A stretch of DNA of 7,555 nucleotides from RGIG8709 sp045537065 (GCA_045537065.1 JAZSOT010000061.1:1-7555); one strand, 5' to 3'; positions 1 to 6,934 are shown, counted from the first letter of the stretch. Program-made: numbers and translations. The notes: generated from the letters alone by a model not told the origin.

Positions 1-5
1 CTGTA

Positions 6-34
6 TTGCATTCTATAAAAATGTATGATATAAT
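6..34 (+). promoter_or_regulatory. Extended -10 promoter of putP
   Basis: A perfect TATAAT (29-34) is preceded by TG at 26-27, giving an extended -10 (TGATATAAT). Seventeen bases upstream lies TTGCAT (6-11), a weak -35 that keeps only the TTG. The extended -10 would compensate for the poor -35 in a SigA-type promoter. Transcription should start near 41, leaving a leader of about 25 bases before the putP ATG, too short for a riboswitch. Sequence before base 1 is not visible, so upstream control sites cannot be assessed. Confidence 0.75.
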
Positions 35-48
35 AGTAAAATATTTTT

Positions 49-56
49 GGAGGAGG
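49..56 (+). promoter_or_regulatory. putP ribosome binding site
   Basis: GGAGGAGG, a near-ideal Shine-Dalgarno sequence, lies eight bases before the ATG at 65 and fixes the start of the symporter. Confidence 0.85.
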
Positions 57-64
57 TATAATAA

Positions 65-1570
65 ATGTTTAATTATGAAATTTTAGCATTTGTACTTTAT
101 TTCGTTGTTGTTTTAGCAATTGGAATTTACTTTTTTGTTGCATCAAAGGGGAATGGCGAAAAAGAATATTTTTTAGGTGGCCGTTCAATGGGCCCGTGGG
201 TTACAGCTTTGTCTGCTCAGGCATCTGATATGAGTGCTTGGCTTTTAATGGGTCTTCCCGGCAGTATTTTGGCTTTTGGTTTTGGACAAGCTTGGATAGG
301 CATAGGTCTTGCTCTCGGAACCGCCCTAAACTGGATTTTTGTTGCAAAGAGACTTAGAAGATTTTCTGCTGCAGCAAATGATTCTATTACTGTTCCACAG
401 TATTTATCAAACAGATTTGCATCAAAAAGCCCTGTTCTTCAGATAACATCGGCAATAATATTTCTGGTATTCTTCACAGTTTATGTTGCATCAAGCTTTG
501 TTGCAGGAACATCGGTTTTTACAACTGTTTTTGAAGGCTTAAGCGAACAAACTGCAATGATTATATTTGCAGCCATCATTTTGATATACACATTTCTTGG
601 CGGATTTAAAGCTGTTTGCTGGACAGACTTTTTCCAGGGTCTTTTAATGCTTGTTGCCTTAATATCTGTGCCGATTGCTATATATTTATTTGTTGATATG
701 GATAAGAGTGCACTTGCTCAGATTTATACATATACCGATGCGAATGGAGCTGTTGTTAACTGTGCATTTACATCAAACTTCTTTTCTGCTGACTGGAAAG
801 AAATTGTTTCAGGACTTGCGTGGGGACTTGGATATTTTGGTATGCCTCATATATTAGTTCGTTTTATGTCTATTAAAGATTCAAAAATGGTTAAGAAGAG
901 TGCAACTATTGCAATTGTTTGGGTTGTTGTTGCCCTTGTTGCAGTTATAATTATGTCATATTTCGGAAGAATGATAGTAGCTGAGGAATTGCTTGCAAAT
1001 GGTAAACAGTCACTTATATTTATAGTACTTGCAAGAAGACTCTTCCCGGCATTTATAGCAGGACTTTTACTTGCAGCAATTATTGCAGCGTCAATGTCAA
1101 CTGCTGATTCTCAGCTTCTTGTTGCATCATCTTCATTTACAAGTGATATTTATAAGCCTGTTATTAGAAAAAATGCATCAGAAAAGGAAGTTTTATGGGT
1201 TGGAAGATTAATAGTATTAATTGTTGCAATTGTTGCTTATTTCATTGCAAGCAGCAAAGGTTCAGGGGCTCAGGCTATTATGAACATGGTTGAAAACGCA
1301 TGGGCAGGCTTTGGATCAGCATTCGGACCTGTTATTATTCTTTCACTGTTCTGGAAACGCTTCACCTATAAGGGTGCTGTGGCAGGTGTTATCGGCGGTG
1401 CGGTAGTTGATGTGTTATGGCTTTTATTTATGAGTCACACAGGAATATATGAAATTATTCCGGGATTTATTGTTGGAACTATTCTCGCGGTTATTGTTAC
1501 TCTCATTGACAAGAAACCGTCTGAAGCGGTTTGTGCTATATATGATGCAGCCGTTGCTGACGAAAATTAA
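65..1570 (+). CDS. putP: Sodium/proline symporter, PutP type (SSS family)
   Basis: This inner-membrane transporter couples Na+ entry to uptake of proline (or a close solute) and belongs to the sodium:solute symporter family. At 501 residues it matches the length of E. coli PutP (502). The N-terminal motif SDMSAWLLMG at 54-63 keeps, in the same numbering, A53, D55, M56, S57 and W59, which belong to the Na+ and proline sites of PutP. GLGYFGMPHIL (254-264) matches the family stretch GLGYFGQPHIL. MST at 344-346 with A342 corresponds to the TM9 Na+-site residues S340/T341 of E. coli. Hydrophobic segments at roughly 6-26, 45-70, 74-94, 125-150, 163-180, 188-210, 247-265, 280-305, 328-348, 378-397, 410-430, 437-457 and 462-481 fit the usual 13-helix fold. 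The gene stands alone between its own promoter and terminator, with no proline-catabolic gene visible nearby. Proline specificity is inferred from motif similarity; a related substrate is possible. Confidence 0.92.
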   Translation: MFNYEILAFVLYFVVVLAIGIYFFVASKGNGEKEYFLGGRSMGPWVTALSAQASDMSAWLLMGLPGSILAFGFGQAWIGIGLALGTALNWIFVAKRLRRFSAAANDSITVPQYLSNRFASKSPVLQITSAIIFLVFFTVYVASSFVAGTSVFTTVFEGLSEQTAMIIFAAIILIYTFLGGFKAVCWTDFFQGLLMLVALISVPIAIYLFVDMDKSALAQIYTYTDANGAVVNCAFTSNFFSADWKEIVSGLAWGLGYFGMPHILVRFMSIKDSKMVKKSATIAIVWVVVALVAVIIMSYFGRMIVAEELLANGKQSLIFIVLARRLFPAFIAGLLLAAIIAASMSTADSQLLVASSSFTSDIYKPVIRKNASEKEVLWVGRLIVLIVAIVAYFIASSKGSGAQAIMNMVENAWAGFGSAFGPVIILSLFWKRFTYKGAVAGVIGGAVVDVLWLLFMSHTGIYEIIPGFIVGTILAVIVTLIDKKPSEAVCAIYDAAVADEN

Positions 1571-1580
1571 TTAAAAAGGA

Positions 1581-1610
1581 TTGACAGATTAGGGTACCCT
1601 GGTTTATGAT
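1581..1610 (+). promoter_or_regulatory. Candidate sbcDC promoter overlapping the putP terminator
   Basis: A perfect TTGACA (1581-1586) is followed after 18 bases by TATGAT (1605-1610, five of six consensus bases). Predicted transcription starts near 1617, inside the right arm of the terminator stem. The sbcDC transcript would therefore lack the left arm and escape the hairpin, with a leader of about 43 bases. The 18-base spacer is one longer than ideal and there is no TG extension. No other good candidate is visible between putP and sbcD. Confidence 0.6.
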
Positions 1611-1632
1611 AAAACATAAATCAGGGTATTTT
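1595..1632 (+). terminator. Intrinsic terminator after putP
   Basis: A 14-bp stem pairs 1595-1608 (TACCCTGGTTTATG) with 1615-1628 (CATAAATCAGGGTA), with a single G-U pair and a six-base ATAAAA loop. Four T residues (1629-1632) follow, then AAAT. The stem is long but its outer half is AT-rich and the U-tract is short, so termination may be partial. No T-run follows the stem on the minus strand, so it acts in one direction. It begins 25 bases after the putP stop and ends 27 bases before sbcD. Confidence 0.75.
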
Positions 1633-1646
1633 AAATAATGCTTTAC

Positions 1647-1656
1647 GGGAAGTGAT
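1647..1656 (+). promoter_or_regulatory. sbcD ribosome binding site
   Basis: GGGAAGTGAT matches the anti-Shine-Dalgarno complement AGGAGGTGAT at eight of ten positions, just upstream of the ATG at 1660. It is weaker than the sites of putP and sbcC, and its extended match sits close to the start codon. Confidence 0.5.
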
Positions 1657-1659
1657 TTT

Positions 1660-2799
1660 ATGAAATTTTTGCATATATCGGATCTTCATCTTGGTAAAAG
1701 AATTGGTGAAATTTCGCTTATAGAAGACCAGAAATATATTCTAAATCAAATTCTAAATATTGCAGATAAGGAAAAACCGGACGGAATTTTAATTGCAGGA
1801 GATGTGTATGATAAATCTGTTCCGTCTGTTGAGGCAATAGGTGTTTTTGATGATTTTCTGGTTAATATTTCAAACAGAAGTATCCCTGTGTTCGTAATAA
1901 GCGGAAATCATGACTCAGCAGAAAGACTATCCTTTGGAAACAGACTAATGGATATGAAAGGTGTCTATGTTTCGCCGACTTATAGAGGAAATGCAAAAAA
2001 AGTAACACTAACCGATGAATTTGGCGAAGTGAATATCCATATGCTCCCCTTTATTAAACCGTCTGTTATAAGACAGCTATTTCCTGAAAAGGAGATAGAA
2101 GATTATACAGATGCAATTACTGTTGCAATAGATAATATGGATATTGATGATGCAAAAAGAAATATTCTTATAACACATCAATTTGTAACGGGTGCATCAA
2201 GAACCGACTCGGAAGAAATTTCTGTAGGTGGAACAGATAATGTCAGCAGTTTTGTGTTTGAAAAATTTGATTATGTTGCATTAGGCCATATTCACAAAGC
2301 ACAAAGCTGTGGAACGGAAAAGATAAGATATTCCGGAACCCCGCTTAAATATTCCTTTTCCGAGGCAAATGATGAGAAATCAGTTACTATTATTGAGCTT
2401 AACGAAAAAGGTTCTCTTGATTTAAAATTTGAGACACTTATTCCGATTAGAGATTTAAAAGTAATCAGGGGAACTTATGAAGAGTTGACTAAAAAAAGCT
2501 ATTATGAGGGAACAACCTATCAAAGTGATTTTATGCACATAACCCTGACGGATGAAGAGGATGTTCCCGAGGCTTTGGGAAAACTCAGGACAATATATCA
2601 TAATCTCATTAAGCTTGATTATGATAATACAAGAACAAGAACTAATTCTGAAATTATTATAGATGAAACAGGAAGTAAGAAAACGCCTATTGATATTTTT
2701 GCTGAATTTTATGAAATGCAGAACGGGATGTCTTTAAGTGATACACAGTTAGATTTTGTTCGCAATTTAATTGAAAAAATTAAGGAGGATGAGGTATGA
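1660..2799 (+). CDS. sbcD: Exonuclease SbcCD subunit D (Mre11-type nuclease)
   Basis: This is the nuclease subunit of SbcCD, the bacterial Mre11-Rad50 counterpart. The complex opens DNA hairpins and degrades double-strand ends, including protein-blocked ones, using Mn2+ and ATP. All calcineurin-like phosphoesterase motifs are visible: D8 and H10 in SDLHLG, D48 in AGDVYD, N83-H84-D85 in GNHD, H173 in THQF, and H210/H212 in LGHIH. YSGTPLKYSFSE (224-235) is the typical SbcD stretch after the last metal ligand. The C-terminal portion, about 265-379, corresponds to the capping and SbcC-binding region. At 379 residues it is near the usual size (about 400 in E. coli). The stop overlaps the sbcC start, so the two subunits are translationally coupled. 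The ATG is supported by the motif I position eight residues in. No key residue is missing. Confidence 0.95.
   Translation: MKFLHISDLHLGKRIGEISLIEDQKYILNQILNIADKEKPDGILIAGDVYDKSVPSVEAIGVFDDFLVNISNRSIPVFVISGNHDSAERLSFGNRLMDMKGVYVSPTYRGNAKKVTLTDEFGEVNIHMLPFIKPSVIRQLFPEKEIEDYTDAITVAIDNMDIDDAKRNILITHQFVTGASRTDSEEISVGGTDNVSSFVFEKFDYVALGHIHKAQSCGTEKIRYSGTPLKYSFSEANDEKSVTIIELNEKGSLDLKFETLIPIRDLKVIRGTYEELTKKSYYEGTTYQSDFMHITLTDEEDVPEALGKLRTIYHNLIKLDYDNTRTRTNSEIIIDETGSKKTPIDIFAEFYEMQNGMSLSDTQLDFVRNLIEKIKEDEV
2782..2788 (+). promoter_or_regulatory. sbcC ribosome binding site inside sbcD
   Basis: AAGGAGG lies seven bases before the sbcC ATG at 2796, within the last codons of sbcD. The ATGA overlap (2796-2799) lets ribosomes finishing sbcD reinitiate on sbcC, while the strong site allows independent initiation as well. 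Confidence 0.85.
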
Positions 2800-5558
2800 G
2801 ACCGCTTAAACTTAAAATGAAAGCTTTTGGACCCTACGCCTCTGAAACTGTAATTGATTTTGATAAAATAGGAAAAAGCGGACTTTATCTTGTTACGGGG
2901 GAGACAGGCTCGGGAAAAACAACTATATTTGATGCTATAAGCTATGCTCTTTATGGCAGGGCAAGCGGACAAAGCAGAGAACCTTCGATGCTTCGTTCAA
3001 TGTATGCAGATGCAGATACGGCAACAGAGGTTGAACTTACCTTTGAATACAGAGGGGAAATTTATAATATTAAAAGAAATCCAGAGTATGAAAGACCTAA
3101 AAAAAGAGGAGAGGGAATAACAAAAGAAGGTGCAAATGCAGAGCTTTTGTGTCCTGACGGAAGATTTATTAATAAAAGAGAAGATGTTGACAGAGAAATT
3201 ATAGATATAATGGGGATTGACCAAACACAATTCTCTCAGATAGTTATGATTGCTCAGGGAGATTTTTTGAAACTTTTGCTTTCATCAACAGATGAAAGAA
3301 TAAAAATTTTCAGGAGGTTATTTAATACCACTCTTTTCCAATCTATTCAGGATAGATTGAAAGATGAATTAAAGAAACTTAGTGATGAGTGTTTAAGATT
3401 AAGAGAAAGTATAAGGCAGTATATAGAGGGCATAAAGTGCAAAAATGAAGTTTTCGAGCAAAAAGTTGAAACTGTAAAGACGGACTTTATGCCTTTGGAT
3501 GATGTGGCTTGTTTGCTGGAAGAAATAATAAAGAGTGATACAGAAGATAATGACAAGCTCATTAATAAAATAAATGAGCTTGATTTGTCTATCCGTAAAT
3601 CTCAGACAAAGCTTGCTATAGCCGAAGAAAATGAAAAAGCAAGAGAAACTTTGAAAAAAAATAAGGAGATTTATAAAGTAGAAGAAGAAAGACTAAAGAA
3701 ACTTAAGGATGCCTTTGAAAATGCCAAAAAAGACTATGAACAAAGTAGCGGACTTGATGAAAAAATTGCATCGTTGGAAACTAAGCTTCCTGACTATACT
3801 CTTTTGTCCGATGCAAAAAAGACAAGTGACAATATAATCAAAGAAATTTCAAAATATGAAGAATTCTATAAAAGCAAGAAAGAAAAATTTGACAAGCTAA
3901 GTATGGAAATTGAGAAAAAGAAAGGAGAGCTTAGCAATTATGAATTAGCAGAAACTAAGCTTTTGAAGGCTGAATCTGAGGCTGAAAAACTTTCTTTGCA
4001 AAAGAATGAGCTTGAAAGTATTGAAACAGAAATAAAGGAATATAATGAAAAAATTCTGGAATTAAAAACAGCACAGGAAGAATATTTGAAAATATCGTTG
4101 ACGGCAGAAGAAAAAAAGAATACCTATATCTTGCTTAACAAGTCTTTTCTTGACGAACAGGCAGGAATTATTGCTATGTCTCTTGAAGATAACAAACCTT
4201 GTCCTGTTTGTGGTTCTTTAGGTCATCCAACTCCTGCATCCATATCTCAAAATGCACCAACAAAAGAAGAGGTGGAAAAGATGGGAGAAGAGGCGGATGG
4301 ATATGCAAAAATGCAAAATCAGGCAAGTGAAAAGGCAAGCGGATTAAAAATTCTTATTTCAGATAAGAAAAAGTCGGTTTTAAAAATGATAAGCCGAAGC
4401 TTAGGTGATTTCAAAATAGAAGAAGTATCTTCTCAAATTGAAGTAAAATTGACCCAACTTAAAGATGAAACAGAAAAAGCGGACAATCTTATTAAAAAAT
4501 TGAAAAATGAATGCAGGAGAAAAGAAGAACTTAAATGCGAAATACCTGAAACTGAGGCAGAAATCAAGAAATTAGAAAGCGAAATTTCAAAAATCAGGGA
4601 AGAAATTTCTGTATCTAAAGAAAATCAAAAAAATATAAGCAGAAGAATTTTTGAAATACAGAAAGACCTAGAATATAACAGTTCAGAAGAGGCTGAAACT
4701 CAGGTTAAACTTTTAAAGAAAAAGAAAAAAGATATGGAAGATAATTTGGATAGTGCAAGAGAAAGCTATAATGAGTGCGATAAGAAACTAAGCACTGTTT
4801 CAGGAATTGTTTCAGAGCTTGAAAAACAGCTTGAAAGGGCAGAGGTAATTGATATATTTGAAGAAAAGAAAAAAAATCTTAAGCTTTCCGATGAAAAAGA
4901 GGAACTGCAAAGAGAAAAAGAGATTATATTCTCCTATATTTCTGCCAATAAAGAATGTCTTAAAAATATTTCAGACCAAAAGGATATTCTAATGGAAAAG
5001 GAAGAAAATCTAAAGTGGGTGAAGGCGTTATGTGACACTGCAAACGGAAGTATTACAGGTAAAGAAAAAATTATGCTTGAAACATATGTGCAGATAGGTT
5101 TTTTTGACAGAATTATAAATAAGGCGAATAAAAGATTTATGATGATGTCAGACGGAAAATACGAGCTTGTAAGACGATGCGAGCCTTATAATATAAGGAC
5201 AAAGACAGGACTTGATTTAGATGTTATTGACCATTATAACGGAAGTGTAAGAAGTGTTAAATCCCTGTCTGGAGGAGAGTCATTCATTGCCTCTTTGTCA
5301 CTTGCTCTTGGTTTGTCTGATGAAATTCAAAGTAATGCAGGCGGTATAAAAATTGATACAATGTTTGTGGATGAGGGCTTTGGAACTTTAAGCGAGGATG
5401 TTCTAAGTCAGGCGATTAAAACTCTTGTTAGCCTATCGGAGGGTGACAGGCTTGTAGGAATAATATCACATGTTGCTGAACTTAAGGAGAAAATTGAAAA
5501 ACAAATAGTTATAACAAAAGAAAAAACAGGAGGAAGCTGTGCTCGTGTTTTATGCTGA
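2796..5558 (+). CDS. sbcC: Exonuclease SbcCD subunit C (Rad50-type SMC ATPase)
   Basis: This is the ATPase and DNA-tethering subunit of SbcCD. The N-terminal half of the ABC head carries Walker A GETGSGKT (35-42) and the Q-loop in AQGDF (Q154). From about 180 to 460 and 490 to 740 the protein is Lys/Glu-rich heptad-like sequence forming the two arms of an antiparallel coiled coil. Between them is the zinc hook CPVC (469-472), which joins two SbcC molecules through a shared Zn2+. The C-terminal half-head has the ABC signature SLSGGE (823-828), Walker B ending in D859-E860 (MFVDEGFGTL), and the His-switch region IISHV (889-893). At 920 residues it is shorter than E. coli SbcC (about 1050), mainly through shorter arms, as is common in Firmicutes. 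It starts in a four-base overlap with sbcD and is intact. Confidence 0.95.
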   Translation: MRPLKLKMKAFGPYASETVIDFDKIGKSGLYLVTGETGSGKTTIFDAISYALYGRASGQSREPSMLRSMYADADTATEVELTFEYRGEIYNIKRNPEYERPKKRGEGITKEGANAELLCPDGRFINKREDVDREIIDIMGIDQTQFSQIVMIAQGDFLKLLLSSTDERIKIFRRLFNTTLFQSIQDRLKDELKKLSDECLRLRESIRQYIEGIKCKNEVFEQKVETVKTDFMPLDDVACLLEEIIKSDTEDNDKLINKINELDLSIRKSQTKLAIAEENEKARETLKKNKEIYKVEEERLKKLKDAFENAKKDYEQSSGLDEKIASLETKLPDYTLLSDAKKTSDNIIKEISKYEEFYKSKKEKFDKLSMEIEKKKGELSNYELAETKLLKAESEAEKLSLQKNELESIETEIKEYNEKILELKTAQEEYLKISLTAEEKKNTYILLNKSFLDEQAGIIAMSLEDNKPCPVCGSLGHPTPASISQNAPTKEEVEKMGEEADGYAKMQNQASEKASGLKILISDKKKSVLKMISRSLGDFKIEEVSSQIEVKLTQLKDETEKADNLIKKLKNECRRKEELKCEIPETEAEIKKLESEISKIREEISVSKENQKNISRRIFEIQKDLEYNSSEEAETQVKLLKKKKKDMEDNLDSARESYNECDKKLSTVSGIVSELEKQLERAEVIDIFEEKKKNLKLSDEKEELQREKEIIFSYISANKECLKNISDQKDILMEKEENLKWVKALCDTANGSITGKEKIMLETYVQIGFFDRIINKANKRFMMMSDGKYELVRRCEPYNIRTKTGLDLDVIDHYNGSVRSVKSLSGGESFIASLSLALGLSDEIQSNAGGIKIDTMFVDEGFGTLSEDVLSQAIKTLVSLSEGDRLVGIISHVAELKEKIEKQIVITKEKTGGSCARVLC
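3554..3582 (+). repeat. Perfect 10-bp inverted repeat inside sbcC
   Basis: CAAGCTCATT (3554-3563) and AATGAGCTTG (3573-3582) are exact reverse complements separated by a nine-base A/T loop. They lie in the first coiled-coil arm, around residues 254-262. No T-tract follows, so this is not an intrinsic terminator. It may be chance, an mRNA structure, or a weak internal regulatory dyad. Confidence 0.5.
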
Positions 5559-5568
5559 TGGCATAAAA
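5548..5568 (+). other. Stem-loop over the sbcC stop codon
   Basis: TTTTATGC (5548-5555) pairs with GCATAAAA (5561-5568) around a five-base loop that contains the TGA stop. The sequence after the stem is A-rich, and neither strand has a T-tract after it, so it is not a standard terminator. It may stabilise the sbcDC 3' end or be a weak pause site ahead of the next promoter. Read-through into the next operon looks possible. Confidence 0.4.
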
Positions 5569-5573
5569 AAACA

Positions 5574-5602
5574 TTGTAAAATTAAAAAAAATATGTTACA
5601 AT
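5574..5602 (+). promoter_or_regulatory. Extended -10 promoter of the comEA-like operon
   Basis: TTGTAA (5574-5579, four of six -35 bases), a 17-base spacer and TACAAT (5597-5602, five of six) form a good SigA-type promoter. TG at 5594-5595 gives it an extended -10. Transcription should start near 5609, at the Shine-Dalgarno sequence itself, leaving a leader of only about 12 bases. This places the three downstream genes in their own transcription unit, separate from sbcDC. Confidence 0.7.
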
Positions 5603-5608
5603 ATCTTG

Positions 5609-5613
5609 AAAGG
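5609..5613 (+). promoter_or_regulatory. Ribosome binding site choosing ATG 5621
   Basis: AAAGG sits seven bases before the ATG at 5621. A longer in-frame reading from TTG at 5606 is unlikely. It would place the start upstream of, or on, the predicted transcription start and would lack any Shine-Dalgarno sequence. Confidence 0.65.
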
Positions 5614-5620
5614 TTTTAAT

Positions 5621-5980
5621 ATGAATAAAAAAAGTTACGATATTTTAAAATTTATACCAATTCTTTTTATTGTTGCATCAATATATACCATTGGGTATAA
5701 CTCTGTCAACAAATATCAGCTTCCTTATAATCCTAATACAGAAAACTATTGGGAGAGAAATGGTGTTAAACCTCCTGTAGATGCCAGCCGAATTGTTAAT
5801 ATAAACAGTGCTGATGTTAAGGAGCTTATGACTATTCCCGGAGTGGAAAAGAAAGTTGCAGAAAGCATTGTTGAAATGAGACAGAAGCTTGGAAAGTTTA
5901 AAAATCTTGAAGAGCTTATGTTTATAGATGGTATATCCAAAGAAGATTTGTTTTATATGCTTGATTATATAACATATTGA
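5621..5980 (+). CDS. Small membrane-anchored ComEA-like helix-hairpin-helix protein
   Basis: The product has 119 residues. It has a Lys-containing N-terminus (K3, K4), one hydrophobic segment at about 9-26, a polar linker rich in Pro, Tyr and Asn (30-56), and a ComEA-type tandem HhH domain at 58-119. The domain opens with VNINSADVKEL (59-69), matching the family signature VNINTA..EEL. ComEA proteins are outward-facing membrane anchors that bind double-stranded DNA during natural transformation. By topology this domain should likewise face outside. Two departures matter. The linker is too short to hold the SLBB-like region present in ComEA of about 200 residues. The two hairpins read GVE (74-76) and GIS (104-106) instead of the DNA-contacting GxG. 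No comEC or comEB is in view. DNA binding is therefore uncertain. It leads an operon and ends 14 bases before the DUF624 gene. Confidence 0.8.
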   Translation: MNKKSYDILKFIPILFIVASIYTIGYNSVNKYQLPYNPNTENYWERNGVKPPVDASRIVNINSADVKELMTIPGVEKKVAESIVEMRQKLGKFKNLEELMFIDGISKEDLFYMLDYITY

Positions 5981-5987
5981 GAGGGAG
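5981..5987 (+). promoter_or_regulatory. Ribosome binding site choosing ATG 5995
   Basis: GAGGGAG lies seven bases before ATG 5995. The alternative in-frame TTG at 5977, overlapping the previous stop, has no comparable site and would add six residues of coding made mostly from this Shine-Dalgarno sequence itself. Confidence 0.75.
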
Positions 5988-5994
5988 AAACTTT

Positions 5995-6921
5995 ATGTCA
6001 GGTTTTTTAGGTTTTGGAAATTATATGAAGGAGGGAAAAGGTGTTGATAAGAATGCTCCTGAAAAAAGGGGTCTGTTTGCCTTTGTTGAACTTTTTATCA
6101 GGAAATTCTGGAAATTAATAAGGCTTAATATGCTTTATCTTATTTCAAATATACCCACTTTCATTATATTGTTTTTTGCATCAGGAGTGGTTTCTTCAAT
6201 TTTTCTAAATGAATATAATGAGGTTATTGAAAAGTTTTCTGTGCTTGTTCCCCTGGTCGATTTGGGCGTTAGAATATATGTTTCTTTATTATTTACGGTT
6301 TTCTGGGGAGTCGGACCTTTCACCTGTGGATATACTTACATACTAAGAAACTATTCAAGAGAGGAACATGCGTGGCTTTTCAGTGATTTTTGGCAACATA
6401 CAAAAGATAACTTCAAACAGAGTTTTGTTGTGTTTTTAGTTGATGTTTTTGTGTTTGTCGCCCTTGTGATTGCGTACTATTTTTATTCAAAACAAGCTGG
6501 TGTTATGCAGGCTTTTAAATATGTGATTTTGCTTGTGTCGTTTGTATATACCATGGCTCACTTTTATTTGTATCCTCTTATGGTTACGTTTAAATTGTCT
6601 CTCAGGGATATATACAGAAATTCGTTTATATTTGCGTTTGCGTATCTGCCCAAAAATATTCTTATAATCATTCTTGTTTCACTTGTTCATATCTTCTTGC
6701 CTATGATGAGTATTTATACAGGAAGCTGGTTTATGGTGTATCTTTTTGTATTTTTAGTGCTTGAAGTATGTATTTTGGTAAGCCTTGGCGGATTTATTGT
6801 TAATTTCAGTGTTTACCCATCCATAAAAAAAGATATGCTTGAAATTGCCGACCCTGATAAATACGGTAAAAAAATAAAAGATTCTGATGAGTCAGTTTTC
6901 AGCGATGAAAAAATAGTGTAA
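5995..6921 (+). CDS. DUF624 (YesL-like) membrane protein
   Basis: This is a 308-residue integral membrane protein of the DUF624/YesL family, whose biochemical role is unknown. Some members sit beside carbohydrate ABC transporter genes, but no such gene is visible here. The family signature is GPFTCGYTYILRNYSREEH (107-125) followed by SDFW (130-133) and NFKQS (139-143), comparable to the GPATAGLxxxxRxxxREE..DFxxxFKxNFKQ pattern of the group. Hydrophobic segments at about 46-69, 88-112, 143-164, 173-198, 219-240 and 246-272 suggest six helices. A polar N-terminus (1-40) and a charged C-terminal tail (277-308) are both probably cytoplasmic. It lies 14 bases after the ComEA-like gene and 13 before the last gene, so the three are probably one operon. 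Because it is not next to transporter genes, a general membrane role is as plausible as a transport accessory role. Confidence 0.82.
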   Translation: MSGFLGFGNYMKEGKGVDKNAPEKRGLFAFVELFIRKFWKLIRLNMLYLISNIPTFIILFFASGVVSSIFLNEYNEVIEKFSVLVPLVDLGVRIYVSLLFTVFWGVGPFTCGYTYILRNYSREEHAWLFSDFWQHTKDNFKQSFVVFLVDVFVFVALVIAYYFYSKQAGVMQAFKYVILLVSFVYTMAHFYLYPLMVTFKLSLRDIYRNSFIFAFAYLPKNILIIILVSLVHIFLPMMSIYTGSWFMVYLFVFLVLEVCILVSLGGFIVNFSVYPSIKKDMLEIADPDKYGKKIKDSDESVFSDEKIV

Positions 6922-6928
6922 GAGGTAG
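6922..6928 (+). promoter_or_regulatory. Ribosome binding site choosing TTG 6935
   Basis: GAGGTAG begins right after the DUF624 stop. Its GAGG ends nine bases before TTG 6935. The first in-frame ATG, at 7016, would remove the conserved CPFC motif, so the TTG start is preferred. Confidence 0.65.
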
Positions 6929-6934
6929 TGAAAA

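Noticed and set aside
1..64. Possible riboswitch or leader control upstream of putP
   Set aside because: Only about 25 bases separate the predicted transcription start from the ATG, too little for a structured leader.
675..857. A 60-codon + strand open frame inside putP
   Set aside because: It overlaps a clearly conserved gene in another frame and has no recognisable domain; it is a frame shadow.
2709..3562. Three minus-strand open frames opposite sbcD and sbcC (2709-2972, 2997-3230, 3347-3562)
   Set aside because: They are antisense to conserved coding sequence, and their composition reflects the Lys/Glu codons opposite. No motifs are present.
3654..3661. Run of eight A residues in sbcC as a possible slippage or phase-variation site
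   Set aside because: The frame is intact through it, A-runs are frequent in this AT-rich Lys-rich gene, and no alternative frame product or stimulatory structure is evident.
5606..5620. Upstream TTG start giving a five-residue longer ComEA-like protein
   Set aside because: It has no Shine-Dalgarno sequence and lies at or before the predicted transcription start. ATG 5621 has AAAGG at correct spacing.
5977..5994. Upstream TTG start for the DUF624 protein, overlapping the previous stop
   Set aside because: The added residues are encoded by the ribosome binding site of ATG 5995, and no site precedes the TTG.
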